A stretch of DNA of 25,578 bases from Coptodactyla brooksi. Taxonomy: Eukaryota; Arthropoda; Insecta; Coleoptera; Scarabaeidae. Location: positions 1 to 25,578 of the forward strand of contig JAWQRM010000252.1 of assembly GCA_033557675.1 (NCBI GenBank), read 5' to 3'. Below the pieces are notes generated by a model. The model was not told where the DNA came from, made no database searches, and saw only the letters and a list, made by a program, of their open reading frames with translations. Shown here in pieces: positions 1 to 7,125 of this stretch. A program made the position numbers and the translations under genes. How positions within the stretch are numbered: position 1 is the stretch's first letter; each line of letters starts with the position of its first letter.

Positions 1-118
1 ATAATAGGGGGCGCGAATTATTTAAATTTGAATTGAAATTAAGAGGTTAAAAGACTTGTATTGCCCAAATCATCACTATTGTTTAAATTATCTTGATTAA
101 AATCATTAGTATTAACAT

Positions 119-430
119 TTAATAGAAAACTATATATGTTACATCGGACCTTTCGCGCAAAACATCTTCTTTAAATAGACTTTGTACTTCCTCAAAATTC
201 ATGTGGTGTTTATTTTCAATAACATGTCGCGTCAACACACCTTTAAATTTATTATTTTTTATATCAAATTGATATAATTTCATACGGTTACATAACCAGC
301 CTTTAGTTTGGCCCTCGTAATGCATTTCGCAATACGTGCAGTAAACACAAATAAATACAAATGCAGTAAACCACTCCTGACATCTTGTCAGTTGGAGCTT
401 TTTGTTTAAGTTTAGTAAAGAAGCTACCAA
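119..430 (-). pseudogene. Penelope-like GIY-YIG endonuclease domain (C-terminal fragment)
   Basis: The 103-codon open stretch contains CTYCEMHYEGQTKGWLCNRM and then LTRHVIENKHHMNFEEVQ. This matches the PLE-type GIY-YIG nuclease: a CxxC pair, the Y.GQT motif (here YEGQT where Y[VI]GQT is usual), a downstream Arg in L..R, and the H...H residues of the PLE-specific Zn-binding arrangement. The GIY-YIG domain nicks target DNA to prime reverse transcription. The Met at 430 is simply the first ATG in the open frame, not a true start. The fragment lacks a complete RT upstream, so it cannot support transposition. I am fairly sure of the family. Confidence 0.75.
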
Positions 431-824
431 CCAACTCCAAGTTAGTAGGCTATTTAAAGTCCTTCAATATTGAAAATTGTAGAGATGGGGCCAGACAGCC
501 CAGGAATAAAAGGAAACTTTTTATGAACTATATGTTGAGTGGAAGCTCACACATCTGTGACTAGCCTGCTTTGAGGAGTATTGTAAATTAATTTTTTACT
601 AAATGCTTGGGGTAACCATTGTTACTGAAAATATTGTAAAGTGCTTTGAGATTTCTATGTGATGTATGTTACTTGATAACTTTAATACTGTATTTTTCAT
701 CTGTGTGACGATATTTAATTTCTGATTTATGGGGTTATTAGAGTGAAAGTGTTGTCATCATCAAACAGTGTTGTCATCACTTCTTACAATTAAAATATCT
801 AAAAACGGTACTGTGTTGTTAGTC
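431..824. other. No gene seen: decayed middle of the Penelope-like element
   Basis: The interval lies between the RT and endonuclease pieces. No long frame and no YxDD-like motif was recognised on either strand. Confidence 0.5.
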
Positions 825-1034
825 TCAACCTCTAACGTGAACTGTATATTTATTCAAAAGGTAATCTAATGTAATGTTAGCTAAAATCGGACTAAGTGGA
901 GAACCCATGGATGTGCCAAAGATCTGTTTGTAAAATGCATCACCATAAGTGAAGTAATTATTATAAAAAAAAATTGAATAATATCTAAAAGCATCGATTT
1001 CTTGATCTCGGTAATAACACTTATATGATCCCAT
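825..1034 (-). pseudogene. Penelope-like reverse transcriptase fragment
   Basis: This is a 69-codon open stretch. Residues about 23-60 read FYNNYFTYGDAFYKQIFG followed by TSMGSPLSPILANITLDYLL. The Q.FGT.MGSPLSP.LANI motif is the RT block just upstream of the catalytic YxDD, in the wording typical of Penelope-like elements. The frame stops shortly after and no YxDD box was found downstream, so the palm is truncated. Another frame upstream (toward 1160) reads KGFKIHNSIKRQKSRGYNKK, plausibly RT N-terminal sequence, implying a frameshift near 1040. The placement next to the GIY-YIG block supports one element. Confidence 0.75.
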
Positions 1035-1163
1035 TTTTCGTTTAATTAGCGGGCAAATAGGCTCCTTAGTTTCTTTTTATTGTAACCACGACTTTTTTGC
1101 CTCTTAATGGAGTTGTGAATTTTGAAGCCTTTTGCTAGTAACAAGGTTAAAGAATGCTGCTTA

Positions 1164-1263
1164 CTATACCAAAACCGAAAAGTTTCTGTTCGAGGCACGT
1201 TTGATGATGCTAACTTGGCTAACGAAACGTGAGTCGAGCATAAACTTCTCGATTTTGGTGTAG
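1164..1263. repeat. Imperfect inverted repeat, 39-bp arms, related to the one at 2943-3146
   Basis: The arms are 1164-1202 and 1225-1263; the left arm starts CTATACCAAAACCGAAAAG and the right arm ends GATTTTGGTGTAG. The 22-bp centre reads GATGATGCTAAC, TTGG, CTAACG. The module GATGCTAACTTGG.TA.CGA.ACGTG followed by TCGAGCA recurs at 2943-3146 and, in part, at 16482-16525. On the + strand the core reads TTGATGA, a 6+3+6 stem-loop-like segment, then GAAA and GUC, which resembles a degenerate type I hammerhead ribozyme (consensus CUGANGA, GAAA, NUH). Two stem II positions are mismatched in this copy. Confidence 0.65.
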
Positions 1264-2079
1264 TGGTAGCATTGTTTAACTCAGCTCTTAATGTCCTTAA
1301 TGACTACTACGTCAGTTTTTCCTGTAAAACACAAAAGCAATATACTCTTATCCCAAACAAGATTTCTAAATTAACATTTGTTTTTGTTTTGTACTTATGT
1401 AAAGCATAAAAGTTTGTTATTTTTGTTGTCTGTATTTGTTATCATTGTTGATCGTATTACCTGGAACAGGCTTCATATTATAATTGTATCACATGGATAT
1501 TTCAATAAGGCCCATTTAGATAACTCGTTCATAAAATGTACAGCGTGGCAAAAAGTTAAGATTAACGTACTCGTTTGTAATACGATTTAGCCAGTAAACG
1601 TCTCTCGGCTGCTATACCAATCAACGTGCCATAACGCATCGTGTTTTGCGCATCTAACATAGTATGACATAACAAAAATTAAATTGTATGAGAACAGTGA
1701 TAGGTCCTTTCCTGTTTGTCGCTGTGCAAATGCATTTTTGCATGTATTCATAATATTACCTACTATAACTCATTAGTATATAGCCCATTTTTTATAGTAT
1801 TCTACAAGAACCGTGAAGAGAAATTAGTTATTGAAGCCCAGTGCTTTTTTTATGTGGTGATATAATTTATCTGAAAATCGAAAATACGAATCGAGGGGAC
1901 AAAGAGACGGATCTCTTTCCTATACTGAAATCGCCAAATGTTTCATCCTTCACATTATCACGAAGTTAACTTAATGTAGGGTTTAGTGTTTTCTAATTTA
2001 TTCAGCTTTTACTAAGTGTCGTTTGTCTCCAGCGTTGTAAAGTACAACACTCGAAATTAACATTTTCCGAATTTTATAG
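1264..2079. other. No gene seen: intron sequence upstream of the 2080 exon
   Basis: AT-rich sequence with no frame showing a recognisable domain. A 70-codon open stretch at 1378-1590 (+) is low-complexity hydrophobic translation of T-rich DNA and looks like chance. Confidence 0.5.
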
Positions 2080-2164
2080 GTACAGCAGCTAATTTACGAA
2101 AAGAAGTCATACGCAATAAGATCCGGGCCATTGGAAAGATGGCACGAGTATTTTCTGTATTAAG
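2080..2164 (+). CDS. CanA: Calcineurin A catalytic subunit, internal exon (calmodulin-binding helix)
   Basis: Calcineurin A is the Ca2+/calmodulin-dependent Ser/Thr phosphatase that dephosphorylates NFAT-type and other targets in the cytosol. This 85-bp exon follows a TATAG acceptor and ends at a consensus GTAAGT donor. It finishes a split codon (probably Gly), then reads TAANLRKEVIRNKI followed by RAIGKMARVFSVL, and leaves two bases (AG) of an Arg codon. The RKEVIRNKIRAIGKMARVFSVL stretch is the diagnostic basic amphipathic calmodulin-binding helix, nearly invariant from insects to mammals. The phase (2/3) fits the next exon at 10064 exactly. Upstream exons (phosphatase core, calcineurin B-binding helix) lie outside the window. 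Insects carry more than one CanA paralogue, and I cannot say which this is. I am very sure of the family. Confidence 0.95.
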
Positions 2165-2942
2165 GTAAGTGTAAATCACTTCTTTACTTTATATATCCGG
2201 TGATAATAAAATTGCTAGTGGTATCTTGAATCAATTTCGATTAAACCAATCTACCACCGACATTATTGTCGTTAACTGAAACCAAATCTTCCTGCCCACT
2301 GTGCGATGTTATTCTAAGTGGAATTCTACACAGTACAGACATAAAAAATATATTATGTTAACTTAAAAACAGATTGATAAAATCGAAAAATGTCCAAAAA
2401 ACCTTTAGTTTGTTTAATAATTTTTAAATTCTATTGACCTTTAGTTTAAAATTTCAAAGTTGATAATTTAGAACGATTCAGGACATTTTCAGTTTTGCCT
2501 TAAAAACCAGTAAGCTTGATACTAATTGATTTTGTTTTCGTGTGATATCTTTCTCTCTCTTCTCTGGTTCAAAAGTGAACAGGGTGTTACTGTATCTGTA
2601 AATCAGTTCTTCAACGGTTTCCCAGGGCGATCATAGTTATATTCCGATATTTAATGGAACGATTCATTGGGTAATTCTAAGAAAAAAATATCTATAAACA
2701 TATTCTAAAACGCCCCGACCGATATACGGGTAGTTCAAATTAAAAAATTAAAACTGTACATTAATATTTCTCAAATCGTTACATTTTATAATCATTGAAA
2801 AAATTCACTCTCCCATGAGCGTAGAACTACTATTACAAACTATAAGATTCAACCTTAAGAAACAACTTTTGTATTTTTAGTTACTAGATTTATGAGTTTG
2901 AAATCTTTGGCTTGGTAATAAAGTTAAACAATTAATGGCAAT
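2165..2942. other. No gene seen: 5' part of intron
   Basis: AT-rich sequence following the GTAAGT donor. No domain, tandem repeat or terminal inverted repeat was recognised. Confidence 0.5.
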
Positions 2943-3146
2943 ATACCAAAACTTGCCTAAAATACAATATACAAAAAAAACCAAATGCCAATTCGATGCA
3001 CGCTTCGCTAACCAAGTTAGCATCGTCAGAAACGATGCTAGACTGGTCTGACTGATGGACAATCTATCATCGTTCCTGTTGATGTTAGCCTGGTTAGAGA
3101 CACGTGCGGCGAGCAAGTATCTTTTTATTTCTCAGTTTTGGTGTAA
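2943..3146. repeat. Large imperfect inverted repeat with hammerhead-like cores in both arms
   Basis: The arms are about 2943-3043 and 3062-3146. The left arm begins TATACCAAAAC and the right arm ends CAGTTTTGGTGTA. Near the centre AACGATGCTAGA (3030-3041) pairs with TCTATCATCGTT (3063-3074). Each arm carries a copy of the GATGCTAACTTGGTTAGCGA.ACGTGC.TCGAG module also present at 1164-1263. The left-arm copy, read on the - strand, fits a hammerhead layout best and is listed separately. Hammerhead ribozymes are known in the pseudo-LTRs of Penelope-like elements, and a Penelope remnant lies 1.9 kb away, so this may be a palindromic pair of PLE ends. Confidence 0.65.
2990..3035 (-). ncRNA. Hammerhead-ribozyme-like motif (degenerate), left arm copy
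   Basis: Read on the - strand: CTGACGA (3029-3023, fits the CUGANGA core), then T plus stem II GCTAAC-TTG-GTTAGC (perfect 6-bp stem with a 3-nt loop), then GAAG (expected GAAA), then CGTGC and ATC (an NUH cleavage triplet). A short stem I can form between GTTT just upstream and GAAT just downstream using G-U pairs. Stem III would be minimal, as in other retroelement hammerheads. The A-to-G change in GAAA would probably weaken or abolish activity. This is a motif match by eye only. Confidence 0.4.
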
Positions 3147-4038
3147 TGGTGACAACTGTTTTTAGTTGATAATATAAAAAATTTATTGACCATAGAAAAA
3201 CTCAGCGGTATATTATCGACTTTCTCCAAAAACCTAACGTAATTAGCTTTATGTGTAGCTATGGCAAAGTCAGTTTTTTAATAGTTGCAAAATATAGTAC
3301 TTTGAGCAGCATTGGAATGTACTAGGTTTCAGTAAAATATTTCATGCCATTTTCCAAATATGAACAAAAACAAAAATGCATTACCCCATAAATATCGGAA
3401 ACTATTTAGATAAGCAAATTTTCAACAAAATGTGTGTTTCATAAAATTGATTATTCCCTTGTTAGTCACAAAATGTCTCTCATAATTATAAAATGTTTGC
3501 TCAAAACACCATTAGCCTTCCTTATATTCCAAGAATATAATATTCCTGAAATAAGAATTTAATGTATTTGTATCCTAAAGTATGCAATACATATTTTATT
3601 ATTATTAATTCAATGTAATGTTTTTTAGTATATTCACTAGTATGTGAACGGTATTGTTTACCTTGTACTTTGTAAGCTGTGTTTTATTTAATGTACAGTA
3701 ACTTATTCCATATATAACATATATTGAAAAGGTGAGATGAAGAATTATTGTGTAGATCATATTTTTGATTATTTTTGATGTGATTGCTGTTCTAGTTTAA
3801 TTTTTAAGAATCTACACATTTCAGCAAGGATTTAAAATCCACCTCAGAGTACCCGAGAGTATACAAGTACACAAGAATGAGTTAAATTTGCAAAATGCAG
3901 ACATCAGAAAGTAACGTGTTAAATATAAAAGTAAAGATAAGTTGTTGATAATATAAAATTAACACTTTTAAGTGAGACACATAATCGAATTTTCAATAAA
4001 TCGTGGGCAAGCCACTATTTTCATTCTTAAGGCAAATA
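3147..4038. other. No gene seen: intron sequence
   Basis: AT-rich sequence without recognisable domains or obvious repeat boundaries. Confidence 0.5.
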
Positions 4039-4284
4039 CAAGGTTTGATCCAAAAATACTCGAAATTTTGATTTTCCTCTAAAAATGTATTCATCTATGT
4101 TAATTTTGTCCCCTTCAAAGTGGCCCTTTTAGATATACACTTATACAAGCCCATTTTCCAGCTTCGAATCACTTCTGGAAGGCAATTTTTAGTACGGCTT
4201 TTAGCCTCTTGGCGAAACAAAATGGGCAATTGGACAAAAAAATATTAATTAAAATATTCACGTATTTTTTTTTATCAAACCTCG
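4039..4284 (-). mobile_element. Mini-mariner: 246-bp deletion derivative with TIRs and TA target duplication
   Basis: The left end reads CAAGGTTTGATCCAAAAATA just after TA (4037-4038). The right end, reverse-complemented from 4284, reads CGAGGTTTGATAAAAAAAAA and is followed by TA (4285-4286). The TIRs are about 28 bp with scattered mismatches, flanked by the TA duplication of Tc1/mariner elements. Inside, the - strand still encodes the end of a mariner transposase: LPEVIRSWKMG, then (in shifted frame) GHFEGDKINIDE, matching the usual ending with W..C....G.YFEGD. The element therefore arose by internal deletion of a mariner and could only have moved using a transposase supplied in trans. Confidence 0.75.
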
Positions 4285-4410
4285 TATATTAATTTAAAAT
4301 AAATTGACGCTCACTAAACATATCTTGATTAAGATCAAACCTGTAAACAGTAATAAGTTTAATAATTGGTTACAGATAAATAAAAAAATAAATCGATAAC
4401 TTAAATTCTA

Positions 4411-4703
4411 TTTTATAGTCATGGTCTGTACGGAACTTCCTTTCGGAAAGCAATTCAGAGAAGCACAATGAAATCGACAAGCATAGTCTTTGAACTGGCC
4501 ACGAACAACATAGGGATTGTTGCCACTCCGCCCGTCACATTTTGCCAAAATGTTTAAAAATGGATCATTGTTTGCTGTGCATTAACCTTTAACTTTCTAA
4601 CACGTTCGACATTCTTCTGTTCCACATGTCTAATAGCTTTTGATGCGAAGTTTTTATCGTACATCCAATAGCTGCCAGTGTCTGCAGTGTTCAGCATATC
4701 TAA
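4411..4703 (-). pseudogene. Unassigned coding-like fragment in two frames
   Basis: The - strand is open for 49 codons (4703-4557; LDMLNTADTGSYWMYDKNFA, then SKAIRHVEQKNVERVRKLKV) and continues in another frame to a stop at 4408-4410 (DPFLNILAKCDGRSG, NPYVVRGQFKDYACRFHCAS, LNCFPKG). Together about 95 residues have balanced amino-acid use unlike the surrounding AT-rich DNA, with a Cys/His cluster near the end. An in-frame TAG at 4704-4706 separates it from more open sequence upstream (VVDRFFSNQE). I do not recognise the family. It abuts the outer end of the DDE_3-type transposon, so it may be an older repeat that was the insertion target, or a piece of a retrocopied gene. Confidence 0.35.
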
Positions 4704-4747
4704 CTATTCTTGATTGGAAAAAAATCTATCTACTACAAAATCAGTCA

Positions 4748-4993
4748 AGAATTATGAAATTTGCACTGAACGTAGACCGCTTTACCTAAAACGTACTGGT
4801 AATTTTATATTTAACATTTTTTTGTGATATTCGGATGATAATCGCACGTTTGTCCTATGTTATTTCATAAACGCTTTATCGGAGGCAAGCGCAATTAAGT
4901 TCCAAAGAACGCTAAAACACTTTTGTACGTCACGACTATATTAAAATAACACAATATATGCTAGGCTAGGAGAGGTAGCGATAGCGGCGGCAT
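4748..4993. repeat. Left terminal inverted repeat of the DDE_3-type transposon
   Basis: Pairs with 6785-7110 over more than 200 bp, clearly recognisable despite substitutions and indels. The inner part carries GGTAGCGATAGCGGCG, also found inverted in the right repeat. Confidence 0.75.
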
Positions 4994-5410
4994 CGCGCTC
5001 CGACTGAAGCGTACGCGGGCCATCCAGAAAGTTTCCGCTGCCAGCGAAAATAAGCAAAACATAATTAAAAGCCCATATCTTATTTTCGTTTATTATTGCA
5101 GAATATTAACAAATAAAACAAACTAACCTGAAAATTAAATAATAGTAAGCCTCGAAATTCATTATTGTGTACTTCTTGGTTCAGGCCCCACGGTAAAATT
5201 GGCGTTTTTTGTCAAAGTATTAAATGCGTTAAAGGTAGAACTTGCGGCTTGAAAAGTATTTCTGATATCAGAAGGCCCAGGAGTCTCTACTGTTTCCATG
5301 CAGCTAACTGTTTCATTTTCAATATAATATTGATTATCACATACTTCATCAGAAATTTCTTGTCGTCGCCATTATCTTCATTTAAGTTTATAATGAATGG
5401 TTCCATTGCT

Positions 5411-6709
5411 TCATCCACAAGACGATCTCTTTTCTATATAAGTTCTTTCAATTTTTTTACTACCCTCAACACAATTTCGGCATATTTCTAGTGGAAGGGA
5501 AAACGTCTCTTGACATAATCGTAGTACATCGTTAATTTTAAAAGCTTTATTGTTTTTTGCGACTTTATTCTTCAGGTAAGCCCAAATTAATTCGATTGCA
5601 ATAAACTCGCAGTGGGCCACAGGTAACCACAGCAATCTTATGTCACCTTGTCTGAGTTGCTTTGTAATTGAATTTAACAATAATGCTTTGTCATAACGGT
5701 ATGATGTGGATATTTGCAACAACTGAGGTTTTGTAAATTCAGAAAAATCAACTACCTCTTCTGGAAGCATTTTCACCAACATTTCTTTTCACCAACCACT
5801 CGGTTGTCACCTTTTCTCTAAGATGCGATGGGATTTCGGTAATTAGGGTCCAGCATTATGTGATAAGTAGCTTGATCAATTACAATTACCGATTTTGTTG
5901 GTATTACAGTTAGGACATGTCGAAACCATTCTTCAAAATGTGTCTTATTCATTTTGTGGCGATAATCAGTGTTTGCTTTCTTTTTGTCGCCAACAGACAT
6001 CCTTCTAAAGAGCCGTTTTCACTTCCAATACATAAAATTAAAACCCTTTGTTCTGCACGGAATGGACATGTTATACCACCTCTATAACCATTGACTTCTT
6101 GCACGCCTCTACTGTAGTGGCCAACACCATCTTTATTTCCTGGTGTTACTTTTTCCACCCAACCAACTTTCTGGCATGGTTTGCTCCATACCATATTTCG
6201 TCCGTTAGTAGATATGCCATCCCTGGTTTCTATATCTTTGAAGAGACAGGAAATATCCTCTCTGCGCAGCCGTTGTTGGATGTTCCATTAATGCAGGCTT
6301 GTTGTTCAGTTTTTTAAACGAAAAATAAAATTTTCTTAGCCATCCAAGCAATTTGTGAACATTGTACCAAATATGGTATTGCGCTCATAATTTGCAGGTA
6401 CAACTCTTTCACTGTTGGAAACTTCTTTTCTAAGTAAAAGTTAAAAATCATTCCTCTTATCACTTCCTGCAAAAATTCATCATATTCATTTTTTTTCGGC
6501 CCGTTTTTAGTTTAGATAGCTCCACGTGTCCTTTACTTTGTTTTTCTGCAGACACCCTTTTAACCGTTGATTTGATTACTCCTATAGCTTTCGCAGTTCT
6601 TTCCACCATCTAGTTCAACGCAATTGTAGGACTACCATTATTTTTTTCTTAAAAAAATTCTGACGTTTACGACTGCTTGTTTAATCTCCTTGTTACAATA
6701 CTTTAGCAT
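5411..6709 (-). pseudogene. DDE_3-type (IS630/Tc1-mariner-related) transposase, frame-broken
   Basis: Read in order on the - strand in shifting frames. The likely start at 6709 gives MLKYCNKEIKQAVVNV. A helix-turn-helix follows (RTAKAIGVIKSTVKRVSAEK, about 6600-6540). A linker reads LEKKFPTVKELYLQI. The first catalytic Asp is in TDEIW (about 6200). A conserved strand reads VLILCIGSENGSLEG (about 6050-6000). Next come MNKTHFEEWFRHVL and the second Asp in SVIVIDQATYH (about 5890-5860). The final acidic residue is the Glu in HCEFIAIELIWAYLKNKVAK (about 5630-5560). The three catalytic acids can still be pointed to, but at least three frameshifts and stops (near 6210, 6000 and 5820) make it dead. 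Its length of about 430 codons suits the family. Confidence 0.75.
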
Positions 6710-6784
6710 CTTTTTGACTTACAAAATGTTGTATGAAGTGACTTGTTTAACAATGCGCATATAATTTGACTGGTGAATTGGAAT

Positions 6785-7110
6785 TCGCCGCTATCGCTAT
6801 CTCTCCCAGCCTTGATAGCGCGCTCTTTCTATTTGTTTGTCCGAGGGAAACAGAAAACGCCATTCTTTAATTAGTTCTAAAAAATTATAGAGCACATTTT
6901 GTGTTATTTTAATATAGTCATGACGTATAACAATGTGTTAGCATTCTTTGGAACTTAATTGCGTTCGCGTCCGATAAAGCGTTTATGAGATAACGACATA
7001 GTACAAAAGTGCGATTATCACCCGAATATTACAAAAAATTATAAATATAAAATTACGATTACGTTCTATGTAAAGCAGTCTACGTTCAGTCCAAATATTA
7101 TAATTTTCGA
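6785..7110. repeat. Right terminal inverted repeat of the DDE_3-type transposon
   Basis: Reverse complement of the left repeat at 4748-4993. It is longer because of an extra segment around 6815-6890 between the CGCTATCGCTATCTCTC block and the TTAATATAGTCATGACGT block. Confidence 0.75.
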
Positions 7111-7125
7111 CCGGCTACTTTAGAA

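Larger units (their letters stand above)
119..1263 (-). mobile_element. Penelope-like retroelement, degenerate and internally deleted
   Basis: Two pieces of a Penelope-like element (PLE) lie in the expected order on the - strand: a reverse transcriptase block (825-1034) and then a GIY-YIG endonuclease (119-430). PLEs encode one protein, RT followed by endonuclease, and retrotranspose by target-primed reverse transcription. Only about 390 bp separates the two blocks, too little for the YxDD box, thumb and linker, so the copy is internally deleted. A 100-bp imperfect inverted repeat at 1164-1263 sits where the 5' pseudo-LTR would be. Outer limits are not defined. Confidence 0.7.
4740..7125 (-). 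mobile_element. DDE_3-type DNA transposon with long terminal inverted repeats
   Basis: Long inverted repeats bracket a transposase pseudogene: about 4748-4993 on the left and 6785-7110 on the right. Matching stretches include ACTGAACGTAGAC, GATAATCGCAC, ATAAACGCTTTATCGGA, GCAATTAAGTTCCAAAGAA and ACTATATTAAAATAACACAA. Further in, GGCTAGGAGAGGTAGCGATA on the left matches GGCTGGGAGAGATAGCGATA reverse-complemented from the right, so the repeats continue past an indel. The exact outermost bases and target duplication are not clear. The enclosed transposase has a DDE_3/IS630-related catalytic core, placing the element near the Tc1/mariner assemblage, although the TIRs are much longer than in typical mariners. 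Confidence 0.75.

Noticed and set aside
1378..1590. 70-codon hydrophobic + strand frame upstream of the calcineurin exon
   Set aside because: Composition follows T-rich intron DNA, with no motif and no splice phase link to the exon at 2080.
2877..3116. 79-codon - strand frame across the large inverted repeat
   Set aside because: It is the translation of the palindromic repeat itself and has no recognisable protein motif.
5165..5491. 108-codon + strand frame
   Set aside because: Overlaps and is antisense to the DDE_3-type transposase; serine/phenylalanine-rich chance frame.
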